This document shows, piece by piece, positions 9,376 through 17,801 of a stretch of 64,000 bases of DNA (position 1 is its first letter; every line of letters starts with the position of its first letter). Position numbers and translations under genes: made by a program. The notes below the pieces were generated by a model. The model saw only the letters and a list, made by a program, of their open reading frames with translations, was not told where the DNA came from and did no database searches. Source of the stretch: Collinsella tanakaei (GTDB taxonomy: Bacteria; Actinomycetota; Coriobacteriia; Coriobacteriales; Coriobacteriaceae); NCBI RefSeq assembly GCF_021531055.1, contig NZ_JADYTL010000001.1, positions 124,001 through 188,000 on the forward strand. The letters are read 5' to 3'.

Positions 9376-10269
9376 TTATTCGCGTCCTTCGTCGTCGAGT
9401 GCACGTTTGATGCGGTCTCCTTCGGCCAGCAGCATGCGCAGACGGTCTTGGTCGCGCTGCTCGAGGGCATCGCGATATGCCGAGAGTGCCTCGATCAGCC
9501 AGGTTATCTCCTGTCCGAGATGATCCGCGTCGTCGCACATGAGCTCAGCCCACATGGAGGGGTTCAGATGCGCCACGCGCGTCAGGTCGCGATAGCTTCC
9601 CGCGGAGAAGCCGTGGTGCATCTGTGCGGTCGGGCTCTTCACGTACGCGTTGGACACCACGTGCGCGAGCTGGCTGGTGTAGGCGATCACGGAGTCGTGC
9701 ACGTCGGGTGTGGTGACGCTGAAGCGCCCGAATCCGACGGGAGCGAGCAGCATATGGGTGCGATCGAGCAGCGACAGACGCGTCATGTCGTCGACAGGCG
9801 GCGGCGTGAGCACCATCGGAGCGCCGCGGAACAGGTTGGCGCGCGCGTAAGCGAATCCGGAATGCTCGGTACCCGCCATGGGGTGGGCACCGACGAAGGC
9901 GAATCCGTGTTGGGCGGCCAATGGGAACGCATCACGGCAGACCGCCGCCTTGACACCCGCCGTATCGATTACGACCGGACCGGTCCCTGCGGTCACATCC
10001 GATGCCTCACCGAGCGTTTCCGCATGGGCGTGCAGCCAGTCGGTGCACGCATTGGGATACGCGGCGAGGACGATCAGGTCGCAGGTCGGAATCGTCGTAT
10101 CGTCGAGTTCGCCGCTGATCGTCTCGATCCGTGCGGCTCCCATGGTGTCTTGGTCGGGATCGTAGGCGACGACATCGGCGCCTGTCGCGCGATAGGCGCG
10201 CGCGAAGCTGCCGCCGATCAGGCCGAGCCCCAAGATGCCGACGCGCATGCCGGTCGCATCGTTGCTCAT
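9376..10269 (-). CDS. tyrA: Prephenate dehydrogenase
   Basis: Tyrosine branch: oxidative decarboxylation of prephenate to 4-hydroxyphenylpyruvate. The ATG at 10269 ([11 protein letters not shown]) overlaps the aroF stop as ATGA, giving 297 residues. The dinucleotide fold is explicit: GLGLIGGS at residues 14-21 with an acidic residue in YDPD at the end of beta-2, suggesting NAD preference. The helical half contains GAHPMAGTEHSG with the conserved His. No C-terminal ACT domain is apparent, so direct Tyr sensing through ACT is not expected. Confidence 0.92.
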   Translation of the reverse strand: MSNDATGMRVGILGLGLIGGSFARAYRATGADVVAYDPDQDTMGAARIETISGELDDTTIPTCDLIVLAAYPNACTDWLHAHAETLGEASDVTAGTGPVVIDTAGVKAAVCRDAFPLAAQHGFAFVGAHPMAGTEHSGFAYARANLFRGAPMVLTPPPVDDMTRLSLLDRTHMLLAPVGFGRFSVTTPDVHDSVIAYTSQLAHVVSNAYVKSPTAQMHHGFSAGSYRDLTRVAHLNPSMWAELMCDDADHLGQEITWLIEALSAYRDALEQRDQDRLRMLLAEGDRIKRALDDEGRE

Positions 10270-11291
10270 GAGCGTCCACCGTCCTGGGCGATGACGGCCC
10301 GAATCGCACGGATGCGGTCCATGAGATGGTCGAACTGATCGGGGGTGAGCGCCTGCGCACCGTCCGACCATGCGCGCGCCGGCATATCGTGGACCTCGAT
10401 CTCGAGACCGTCCGCCCCCGCGGCGCAGGCGGCGAGCGCCATGGGCTCGACGTAGCGCGTATATCCGGTCGCGTGGCTCGGGTCGGCGACCACGGGCAGG
10501 TGGGAGAGGTAGTGCAGGACCGGCACCGCGTTGAGGTCGAAGGTGTTGCGCGTGCGCGTCTCGAACGTGCGGATGCCGCGCTCGCAGAGAATCACGTTCG
10601 GGTTGCCCTCGCTCATGATGTACTCGGCGGCCATCAGCAGCTCATCGATCGTTCCGGACATGCCGCGCTTGAGCAGCACGGGGACCTGTGTTTTGCCGAC
10701 TTCCTTGAGCAGGGGGAAGTTCTGCGCGTTGCGGGCGCCGATCTGCATGACGTCGATGCCCTTGTCCACAAACAGGGCTACATCGCGCGGGTCCATGATC
10801 TCGGTCACGATCGGCATGTCCAGCTCACGGGAGGCCTCGATGAGGAGGTCGAGCCCCTCGCTGCCCATACCCTGATAGGCATAGGGGGAGGTGCGGGGCT
10901 TGAAGGCCCCGCCGCGCAGCATGGTCGCACCGGCGGCATGCACGCGACGCGCGATCGCGAGGAGGTTCTCTCCCTCGACGGAACAGGGGCCGGCGATGAC
11001 CTGGAAATGCCCCCCGCCGAGCTTCACGCCGTGACCGCAGTCGACGACGGTGTCGGCGGGATGGAACTTGCGATTCGCCTTCTTGAACGGCTCGGAGACG
11101 CGCTGCACGCGCTCGACGATGTCCATCGATTCGAGCAGGAACGGATCGATCTTGGTCGTATCGCCCACCAAGCCGATGACGATCTTGTTCTCGCCGCGCG
11201 AGACGTCCGTCTGCAGGCCCTTGCTTTGGATCCAGCTGACAAGCTGGTCTACGGCTTCGTCGGGTGCGCTGTTGCGCAAAATGGCGATCAT
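10266..11291 (-). CDS. aroF: 3-deoxy-7-phosphoheptulonate synthase (DAHP synthase, type I beta)
   Basis: Entry enzyme of the shikimate pathway: condenses PEP and erythrose 4-phosphate. The ATG at 11291 with GGAGG 5 bp upstream gives 341 residues. Residues 1-65 form the small ferredoxin-like regulatory domain of the TIGR01361/KDO8P-like subgroup (as in Thermotoga and PheB-type enzymes). The barrel follows, with AGPCSVE at 100-106, [11 protein letters not shown] and PSHATG. The N-terminal domain suggests feedback control by Tyr or Phe. It is the first gene of the eight-gene aromatic operon and diverges from tRNA-Arg. No convincing sigma-70-type promoter was found upstream. Confidence 0.93.
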   Translation of the reverse strand: MIAILRNSAPDEAVDQLVSWIQSKGLQTDVSRGENKIVIGLVGDTTKIDPFLLESMDIVERVQRVSEPFKKANRKFHPADTVVDCGHGVKLGGGHFQVIAGPCSVEGENLLAIARRVHAAGATMLRGGAFKPRTSPYAYQGMGSEGLDLLIEASRELDMPIVTEIMDPRDVALFVDKGIDVMQIGARNAQNFPLLKEVGKTQVPVLLKRGMSGTIDELLMAAEYIMSEGNPNVILCERGIRTFETRTRNTFDLNAVPVLHYLSHLPVVADPSHATGYTRYVEPMALAACAAGADGLEIEVHDMPARAWSDGAQALTPDQFDHLMDRIRAIRAVIAQDGGRS

Positions 11292-11476
11292 GCGGCCTCC
11301 TTCACCGGCTCTGCGGCGGTCGTCTGGCGGGTTGTGTAATGGAGCAGTGTATACCAATCGGGCTGCTTCGGGCACGCATGCGATGAACTTTAATAGAGTG
11401 GAGTGTCGTGGCTGCCCCGCGTCCCCGTGCGCACGTATATTTTCTGTGCGCGGTGGCATGTGAACGGGCACATCGC

Positions 11477-11482
11477 TATAAT
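11477..11482 (+). promoter_or_regulatory. -10 box of the tRNA-Arg gene
   Basis: A consensus TATAAT lies 13 bp before the mature tRNA start. The best -35 at a 17-bp spacing is the weak TGGCAT at 11454-11459. A transcription start around 11489 is inferred from spacing. Confidence 0.6.
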
Positions 11483-11494
11483 GGCTATCGTTGT

Positions 11495-11571
11495 GCCCCA
11501 TTAGCTCAGGGGATTAGAGCGTCTGCCTCCGGAGCAGAAGGCCGTTGGTTCGAATCCGACATGGGGCACCA
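11495..11571 (+). tRNA. tRNA-Arg (anticodon CCG)
   Basis: Cloverleaf visible: acceptor GCCCCAT (11495-11501) pairs with ATGGGGC (11561-11567). The D-arm is of the TAGCTCAG type, the anticodon loop CTCCGGA has CCG at its centre, and the T-arm contains GGTTCGAATCC. Discriminator A at 11568 is followed by an encoded CCA at 11569-11571. It decodes CGG. It sits alone, divergent from the aromatic operon, and is followed 17 bp later by a terminator. Confidence 0.96.
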
Positions 11572-11588
11572 TCATCCGCTGTTTGAAA

Positions 11589-11609
11589 GTCGCCCTGAGC
11601 GGCTTTTTT
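11589..11609 (+). terminator. Rho-independent terminator after tRNA-Arg
   Basis: A short stem GTCGC / GCGGC (one G-T pair) with loop CCTGA is followed directly by six T (11604-11609). Confidence 0.75.
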
Positions 11610-11646
11610 CTTACCGGTCGAATGGCCATCCGGCTCGGGAGGTACG

Positions 11647-14406
11647 ATGTCGCAATCCCAGGTGCGATCCGATATGACGGAAGACGACGTTTCGGTGGGC
11701 GATCGCGATGTCCTGCGCGGCCTTTCGCTCGAAGAGGTGCAGGCCCGTATCGATGAGGGCAAGGTCAACGTCAACGTCGAGCTCAAGACCAAGTCCGTGC
11801 GCGAACTCGTCCTCGAGAACGTATGCACCCTGTTCAATCTCATCAACGTCGTGCTCGCGGTGCTGGTCATCGTCACCGGCTCGTTCAAGAACCTCACCTT
11901 CCTGCTGATCGTCGTTTTGAACACCGGCATCGGCATCGTCCAGGCGTGGCGCTCCAAGCGCCTGGTCGATCGGCTGACGCTGCTCACCACCAAACAGGCC
12001 ACGGTCATCCGCGAGGGCGTCGAGACCCATGTCGATCTGGAGCAGATCGTGATCGACGATGTCGTGCGGCTGGGTCGCGGCGACCAGATCCCAGCCGACG
12101 CCGTCGTGGTGTCGGGCGAGGCGCAGGTCAACGAGAGCCTGCTCACCGGTGAGAGCGATCTGATCCGCAAGGTCATCGGCTCCGGGATCATGAGCGGCAG
12201 CTTCGTCGATTCGGGCGTCATCTACGCGAAGGTTCGCCATGTCGGCGCCGACAACTACGTGTCGAGGATCAACAACGAGGCGAAGTACGTCAAAAAAGTC
12301 AACTCCGAGATCATGAACGCGCTCAACGCGATCGTGCGCTTCGCCAGCATCATCATGGTGCCGCTCGGCATCGCGTTGTTCATCGCGAGCGTGCACGGCT
12401 CCTACGTGGCATGGGCGAACCATTCCCCCGATTCGGCGGCAGGTGTCTTCTCGTGGCTCGTGTCCGGTTCCGCGGCATGGGGCGACGTCTCCCGCGCGAT
12501 CCTGTCGACGGTCGGCGCCCTGCTGGGGATGATCCCGCAGGGCCTCGTCCTGCTCACCTCCTCGGTGCTCGCCATCGCCACCGCGCGCCTCGCGCGCCGT
12601 CGCGTGCTCGCCCAGCAGCTCTACTGCATCGAGACCCTGGCTCGCGTGGACGTGCTGTGCCTCGATAAGACCGGTACCATCACCTCGGGCCGCATGGAGG
12701 TCGAGGGCGTCTACGATTTGGAGGGGAGCGGGTCCGCGGTGCCCACCGCCGATGTGGACTCCGAGCTCCATCGCGCTCTTTCCGGTATCGCGTTCGCCAC
12801 CTCGGCCGACGCCAACGAGACATGTCGCGCCGTGCTCGATTACTATGCCGCGCGCGGCCTCACCCATCCCGAGGCGCTTACGGTCGTGCCGTTCTCGTCG
12901 ACCAAGAAATGGAGCGGTGCCTCGTTTTCCGAAGGTTCCTACATCATGGGTGCGGCCCAGTTCTGCCTGGACGAGGCTGCGTTCGAGTCGGTTCGCACCG
13001 CGGTCGAGGACCTCGCCGCTACCTGCCGCGTGCTCGTCGTCGCGCGCGTCGACGGCTTCACCGCCGAGGGCGATATGGTCGGGCGCGCCGTGCCGATCGG
13101 CCTTGTGGGGATCCGCGACGAGATCCGCTCCTCGGCGGAGGATACCATCAGGTTTTTCTGCCAGCAGGGTGTGACCCTCAAGGTCATCTCGGGTGACGAT
13201 CCGCGCACGGTCTCCTCCATCGCTTCGGTGGTGGGGATTCCCGATGCCGACCGTTACATCGACGCGACGAAGCTCGACACGCCGGCGAAGATCGATGCCG
13301 CCGTCGAGAGGTACCAGGTGTTCGGCCGTGTCACGCCGCAGCAGAAGCGCGACCTGGTCGTCGCGCTCAAGGCCCATGGCCACACCGCCGCCATGACCGG
13401 CGACGGCGTGAACGACGTGCTCGCCCTGAAGGAGGCCGACTGCTCCATCGCGATGGCCGCCGGCTCGGACGCCGCGCGCAACGTCGCCGAGATCGTGCTC
13501 GTCGACAACGACTTCGCCTCCATGCCCGCCGTCGTCGCCGAGGGGCGCCGCTCCATCAACAACCTGCAACGCTCTGCGGCCCTGTTCCTCACCAAGACGC
13601 TTTTTTCCATGGGGCTGGCCGCGATCTGCATCCTATGCCCGCCCTATCCCTTCCAGCCGATCACGATGACGCTCATCAACTTCTTCTGCATCGGGTTCCC
13701 GAGTTTCGTGCTGGCGCTCGAGCCCAATCGCTCGCGTGTGCAGGGGCGCTTTCTCACCAACGTGCTGCGGCGCGCCTGCCCCGCGTCGATCGCGGTCATC
13801 GTCGCGTGCGCGCTGTGCATGTTCGCCGCTTCCTCCATCGGTCTTGGCGAGCTCGCCCTGTCCACCATGTGCCTGATCACCACCGCGTCGATCGGGTGCT
13901 GCCTCATCTGGCGGATCTCCTGGCCGTTCACGCGTCTTCGCCTGGCGCTGTTCATCGTCGTCGTGGCCGGTCTGTGCCTCGGCGTCATCGCGTTTCCCGA
14001 CCTGTTCTCCATCGCCGCCCTGTCGCCGAGCATCATCGTGGCGACCCTCATCGTCGCCGTCATCGGTTGCGCGTTGTTCTTCGCGATGGCTCGCGCGGTC
14101 GACTCGGTCGCATCGCGGCAGACGCATTCGGCGACGGGGTTCGGTCGCGGCGTCAGGATGTCGCTTGGTCGCGGGGGTGGTAAGGTGACCTCCACGGGAT
14201 CCTCGGCGCGTCGCCTCATCTCGTCCACACTCGCGCGCAGGAAGGAGAGTGCCGACTTGCGTCGGGCGCGCACCTCGGCCCAGCGCGCGGTGACGGGGGA
14301 GAGCGATGCCCTCAAGCGCCAGCGCCGTCGCCGCATCGTCAAATCCTCCCACGGCATCAAGATGAGCATGGGGTCGTCTAAGAAGCGTTCCTCCCACGAT
14401 GCGTGA
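11647..14406 (+). CDS. P-type cation-transporting ATPase, CtpE-like
   Basis: Inner-membrane ion pump of 919 residues. The actuator motif TGES is at 167-170; the phosphorylation motif DKTGTIT starts at D340; GDGVND in the hinge is present. The fourth transmembrane helix reads MIPQGLVLLTS (295-305), resembling the VPEGLVLLTS of mycobacterial CtpE (a calcium-uptake pump) but with Gln where Glu usually is. The predicted ion is therefore a divalent cation, possibly calcium, by inference only. GGGAGG precedes the ATG by a few bases. The last ~93 residues are a soluble Arg/Lys-rich tail after the final membrane helix, which is not part of the usual family architecture. Confidence 0.88.
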   Translation: MSQSQVRSDMTEDDVSVGDRDVLRGLSLEEVQARIDEGKVNVNVELKTKSVRELVLENVCTLFNLINVVLAVLVIVTGSFKNLTFLLIVVLNTGIGIVQAWRSKRLVDRLTLLTTKQATVIREGVETHVDLEQIVIDDVVRLGRGDQIPADAVVVSGEAQVNESLLTGESDLIRKVIGSGIMSGSFVDSGVIYAKVRHVGADNYVSRINNEAKYVKKVNSEIMNALNAIVRFASIIMVPLGIALFIASVHGSYVAWANHSPDSAAGVFSWLVSGSAAWGDVSRAILSTVGALLGMIPQGLVLLTSSVLAIATARLARRRVLAQQLYCIETLARVDVLCLDKTGTITSGRMEVEGVYDLEGSGSAVPTADVDSELHRALSGIAFATSADANETCRAVLDYYAARGLTHPEALTVVPFSSTKKWSGASFSEGSYIMGAAQFCLDEAAFESVRTAVEDLAATCRVLVVARVDGFTAEGDMVGRAVPIGLVGIRDEIRSSAEDTIRFFCQQGVTLKVISGDDPRTVSSIASVVGIPDADRYIDATKLDTPAKIDAAVERYQVFGRVTPQQKRDLVVALKAHGHTAAMTGDGVNDVLALKEADCSIAMAAGSDAARNVAEIVLVDNDFASMPAVVAEGRRSINNLQRSAALFLTKTLFSMGLAAICILCPPYPFQPITMTLINFFCIGFPSFVLALEPNRSRVQGRFLTNVLRRACPASIAVIVACALCMFAASSIGLGELALSTMCLITTASIGCCLIWRISWPFTRLRLALFIVVVAGLCLGVIAFPDLFSIAALSPSIIVATLIVAVIGCALFFAMARAVDSVASRQTHSATGFGRGVRMSLGRGGGKVTSTGSSARRLISSTLARRKESADLRRARTSAQRAVTGESDALKRQRRRRIVKSSHGIKMSMGSSKKRSSHDA

Positions 14407-14512
14407 TGCTATACCGCCGTGCCGCCCGTAGGGAGCGGCAAGGTGGTATTCTTGCTTCGGGGAATCTCTCCGAAGAACCGTTCGATTCCGCATGTACGAA
14501 ATGGGGAGCGCC

Positions 14513-15619
14513 GTGATCTGTCCGCATTGCTTGAAGACCATCGACGACAACGAGACCTTCTGTCCGCACTGCCATGGGTACGTCGGCAGTTCCTCGAGTT
14601 CGGAGTTCGTCTTCTGCGAGGGGTGCGGCGCCCGTCTCTCCACGCATGATAGGACCTGTCCCAAATGCGGTCGTCCCGCCCCCGGCATCCTGTCGGTCGA
14701 ATCCTCATCCTCCGATCTCGCCGCCGGCAAGACGGCGTCGTTTCCCCGTCTGACCAAGCATATGATCCAGACCGAGACGCCTGCGGTCGAGCCGATCTCG
14801 GCCGCCCGTGAGCTCGATGATTCCGTCGACCCTTCCTCGACCAACGTACTGGACCGCGGCGACCTCGACCGCGCCGCCGGTACCGTGAAGCCCGTTATGC
14901 CCGTCGAGGACCCCTATCATCCGCATCGCCGTTCCTATCGTGGGCTCATCATCGCCCTCGTCGCCATCGCGCTGATCGGCGGCGGCGCCGCGTTCGTCGC
15001 CCTCGATCCGCTCGGTGTCATGCCCGGTTTCTATGAATCGTTCAAGAACGCCGCGCAGGAGGCGTTCCCCTCACGGCAGGTGGCCGAGGACCCCCAGAAT
15101 CAGCAAACGGTTGAACCCGTCGTTCCGCAGGGTTCCGATGCGGTCGAGCCCGAGCCTAAAGAGGATACCGAGCTCAACGACGACGAGGTCTTCGCGGTGC
15201 TTTCTGACGCATACGACAAGTTGCTCGAGTACGATTCCCAGGAGGGCATCGGCGAGGTCATCGATTCGTTCAATTCGTATTACCTCGACCCCGACCTGGC
15301 CTCGCGTGAGGCGAACTCGCGTACCGCCTACGAGCTTCGCGACGCGATCCAGGAGACGATCGACGAGCTCGAGGGGATCGAGGCGCCCGCCGACACGGTG
15401 TATGCCGAGGACATCGACCACATGATCCAGCTCGCGACCTGGATGTACGGGCGCGTCGACCAGATCTGCGCGTCGTGGGACGTTTCGCTCGCGATTCCGG
15501 AAGGGGAGTCGACGCTTGCCGCCGAGGACGATATCCTGCAGCCCATGCGCGAGGCGGGCTCGAGCGATCTGGACCAGTTCGACGCCCATCTGGGCGAATG
15601 GGAGCCTCAGGAGAAGTAA
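14513..15619 (+). CDS. Membrane protein with tandem N-terminal zinc ribbons
   Basis: Function unknown. From the GTG start (GGGGAG ends 4 bp upstream; in-frame ATGs at 14492 and 14501 lack a good ribosome site) the 368-residue protein begins MICPHC. Two CxxC pairs form each zinc ribbon: C3/C6 with C17/C20 and C35/C38 with C49/C52. A Ser-rich and acidic linker follows, one transmembrane helix at about 143-164, then an acidic helical outer domain of about 200 residues. The topology implies ribbons in the cytoplasm and the C-terminal domain outside. It lies between an ion pump and a cyclophilin/TPR pair; a role in envelope stress sensing is only a guess. Confidence 0.75.
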   Translation: MICPHCLKTIDDNETFCPHCHGYVGSSSSSEFVFCEGCGARLSTHDRTCPKCGRPAPGILSVESSSSDLAAGKTASFPRLTKHMIQTETPAVEPISAARELDDSVDPSSTNVLDRGDLDRAAGTVKPVMPVEDPYHPHRRSYRGLIIALVAIALIGGGAAFVALDPLGVMPGFYESFKNAAQEAFPSRQVAEDPQNQQTVEPVVPQGSDAVEPEPKEDTELNDDEVFAVLSDAYDKLLEYDSQEGIGEVIDSFNSYYLDPDLASREANSRTAYELRDAIQETIDELEGIEAPADTVYAEDIDHMIQLATWMYGRVDQICASWDVSLAIPEGESTLAAEDDILQPMREAGSSDLDQFDAHLGEWEPQEK

Positions 15620-15761
15620 CGCTCCATGTCGCTCCCCGTGCATCGTCGATGGCTGACGAAAACGGGTTGGATGGAACACGTCCCCAACTGACCCATCGGC
15701 CCTGGCGGCCGCTTGTCGGGCGCGCTGGTATGCCGAACGTGTGAACCCCCGCCGTTCTTGG

Positions 15762-15767
15762 TAGAAT
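15762..15767 (+). promoter_or_regulatory. Candidate -10 box upstream of the cyclophilin gene
   Basis: TAGAAT lies 36 bp before the start codon in an otherwise non-coding 184-bp gap (15620-15803). No good -35 is seen. The same TAGAAT hexamer recurs upstream of pyrH, proS and scpA in this window, which supports it as a native -10 variant. Confidence 0.4.
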
Positions 15768-15803
15768 ACCCAAGATAGCTGTTTTCTGTGTAAAGGGGAT
15801 CCG

Positions 15804-16334
15804 ATGTTCGGTAAGCAACTCTACACGCCTTCATATGTCCCGACGGGTACGGAAGTCGCCACGATCGAGACGTCGAAGGGGACGATCCGCGTCAAGCTCG
15901 ACGCCGCGGGAGCGCCCATCCATGTCGCGAACTTCTGCGAGCTCGCCATCCACGGGTTCTACGATGGTTTGAAGTTCCATCGCTATGTGCCCGGATTCGT
16001 CATCCAGGGAGGCGACCCCAATACGCGCGATATGACCGGCGAGGACGTGGCGCGCGGCGTGGCGGGCCCCGACGGTAGGCCCGGCACCGGCGGTCCCGGG
16101 TACTGCATCAAGGGCGAGTTCGCCACCAATCCCAACAACAGCCACGACGACGGCGCGCTGGCCATGGCCCGTTCCATGGACCCCGACTCCGCAGGCTCCC
16201 AGTTCTATTTCTGCCTCGGTCCCCAGCATGGGTTGGATTCCGGCTACACGGTGTTCGGCCAGACGCTCGAGGGCCTCGACGTCATCTCCCAGCTCCGGGC
16301 GGGCGATGAAATCATCCATATCGAGATCGTCTAG
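15804..16334 (+). CDS. Cyclophilin-type peptidyl-prolyl cis-trans isomerase
   Basis: Catalyses proline isomerisation during protein folding. The 176 residues contain the full cyclophilin core: FHRYVPGFVIQGGDP (active-site Arg, Phe and Gln), GALAMARSMDPDSAGSQFYF, then VFGQTLEGLDVI. There is no signal peptide or lipobox, so it is probably cytoplasmic. AAGGGGA sits just upstream of the ATG. The downstream TPR protein starts 12 bp after the stop, with AAGGAG directly after it, so the two are probably co-transcribed. Confidence 0.93.
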   Translation: MFGKQLYTPSYVPTGTEVATIETSKGTIRVKLDAAGAPIHVANFCELAIHGFYDGLKFHRYVPGFVIQGGDPNTRDMTGEDVARGVAGPDGRPGTGGPGYCIKGEFATNPNNSHDDGALAMARSMDPDSAGSQFYFCLGPQHGLDSGYTVFGQTLEGLDVISQLRAGDEIIHIEIV

Positions 16335-16345
16335 AAGGAGCAACC

Positions 16346-17695
16346 GTGAACGCACAGTATTTCGATCGCGCCCGCAGCGCCTACCGCGCCGGTGACTATT
16401 CCGCCGCCGCGCAGATGTTCCTGGCGGCCAAGGATCCCGGCGAGCTCGCCGGAGAGGCCGACCACCTGAGGGGCAATTCCCTCATGAAGCTCGGCCTGTT
16501 CTCCGACGCCGCTCAGGCGTACGCCGATGCCCTGGAGGATACCTCCTACGGAAAGTCCGGAGCGCTGCTCACCAACCAGGGTAAGGCCTACGCCGCGTCG
16601 GGCGATCTTCACGCCGCCGTCGACTCCTTTACCGCCGCGACGAAGGATGCCAGCTACGCCACTCCGTACAAGGCGTTCATCGGCCTTGCGAACGCGCAGA
16701 TGAAGCTCGGCAACGTCGCCGAGGCCGGCGTCGCCTTCCGTTCCGCCGCGATCGACGGCACCAACCCCGCGCCCGCATCGGCGCTGGCGAGTCTCGGCGA
16801 TTGCTTCGTCAAGCTCGGTCGTCCCGCCGACGCGGTTGAATCCTATCTCACCGCGCTCGACTACGTCGGCGCCCACGACGATCCGCGCGCCATCGAGGCC
16901 AACCTCGGCTGCGCCTACCAGGCCGCCGGTCGCAGCGCCGACGCGGTCGATTCCTTCAATCGCGCCACCTCCGACGGCATCTATCAGCTTACCGCCGAGC
17001 AGTCCGAGGCCTTCGCCGCGGCCCGCGAGGCGGCGGTCGCGCAGCGTCAGATCGTCAACGCCACGGGGTCCGTTCCCGTGACGGCCGCGGATCCCCTGGA
17101 TCCCATGGGCGCCACCGGTAACTTCATGCCCGATCCCTCCGACACCGGCTTCTTCACCATGACGGAGTCCGAGATGATCCAGGAGGACAAGCGCCGTGCC
17201 AAGGTGCGTCGCAAGCATCGCCACACCGGCCTCAAGGTCTTCATCGTGATCGTGTTGCTGCTGCTCATCGCCGGCGGTGCCCTCGGTTTCCTGTACACGC
17301 GCGGATTCGGGTTCCCCTCCCAGCAGGATGCCGTGTCCGGCCTGCTCACCGCCGTGGCCGAAGGCGGCGATACCGACCAGTACCTGTCGCCGCGCCTGTC
17401 TGAGGACAACAAGAACCGCATCGTCAGCACCATTGAGGGCATCGGTGACGCGACGGCCGAGGTCTCCGGCCTCGATGCCGGCATGACCGAGAGCGATGCG
17501 ACCGTCACGGTCTCTCTGGCTCCCGGCGGCACGCTCACCTACGAGGTGCATTTCGTGCGCAGCGATAACCATATCGGCTGGGCGATCGAGTCCTTCGAGC
17601 CGTACTTCGGCGATGTCGACGAGTCCGGCTCCTCCGACATCGACACCGCCGATGTCGCCACGGACACGACGGTCGATCCGGGTTCCGCCGCGTAA
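16346..17695 (+). CDS. TPR-repeat single-pass membrane protein
   Basis: Function unknown. The GTG start follows AAGGAG by 5 bp. Residues 1-235 are helical TPR-like repeats with recurring A-G-D/A-AA patterns (for example ARSAYRAGDYSAAAQMF). A low-complexity linker follows, then a basic stretch KRRAKVRRKHRH at 282-293, a transmembrane helix at about 296-317, and an outer domain of about 130 residues ending in an Asp/Thr-rich tail. The positive-inside rule places the TPR part in the cytoplasm. Lying between a cyclophilin and the mre cluster, it may scaffold envelope proteins; that is inference from position. Confidence 0.78.
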   Translation: MNAQYFDRARSAYRAGDYSAAAQMFLAAKDPGELAGEADHLRGNSLMKLGLFSDAAQAYADALEDTSYGKSGALLTNQGKAYAASGDLHAAVDSFTAATKDASYATPYKAFIGLANAQMKLGNVAEAGVAFRSAAIDGTNPAPASALASLGDCFVKLGRPADAVESYLTALDYVGAHDDPRAIEANLGCAYQAAGRSADAVDSFNRATSDGIYQLTAEQSEAFAAAREAAVAQRQIVNATGSVPVTAADPLDPMGATGNFMPDPSDTGFFTMTESEMIQEDKRRAKVRRKHRHTGLKVFIVIVLLLLIAGGALGFLYTRGFGFPSQQDAVSGLLTAVAEGGDTDQYLSPRLSEDNKNRIVSTIEGIGDATAEVSGLDAGMTESDATVTVSLAPGGTLTYEVHFVRSDNHIGWAIESFEPYFGDVDESGSSDIDTADVATDTTVDPGSAA

Positions 17696-17706
17696 GTTGA
17701 TTCTTT

Positions 17707-17744
17707 GCAGACGCGACCTCGCATGCTCTGCGCGTCGCGTCTGC
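17707..17744. other. Perfect 11-bp inverted repeat upstream of mreB
   Basis: GCAGACGCGAC (17707-17717) is exactly complementary to GTCGCGTCTGC (17734-17744), with a 16-nt loop. No T-run follows on either strand, so it is not a standard intrinsic terminator. It lies in the 106-bp gap between the TPR gene and mreB and may be an operator, an RNA hairpin in the mreB leader, or a factor-assisted terminator. Confidence 0.6.
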
Positions 17745-17801
17745 ACTACACTGCATACCTAATGGTTCTATGAACGTTCTTTACAGCCCTTTGGAGCGGT
17801 T

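Noticed and set aside
11292-11476. Promoter or attenuator for the aromatic operon
   Set aside because: Several weak boxes and a short GCGCAC/GTGCGC repeat (11429-11451) exist, but none has a convincing spacing or leader peptide.
11611-13569. 652-codon minus-strand frame opposite the P-type ATPase
   Set aside because: Shadow frame; the plus strand has DKTGT, TGES and GDGVND.
15620-15803. Small protein gene in the gap before the cyclophilin gene
   Set aside because: Short frames are present but none has a ribosome site or recognisable composition; only a candidate promoter was kept.
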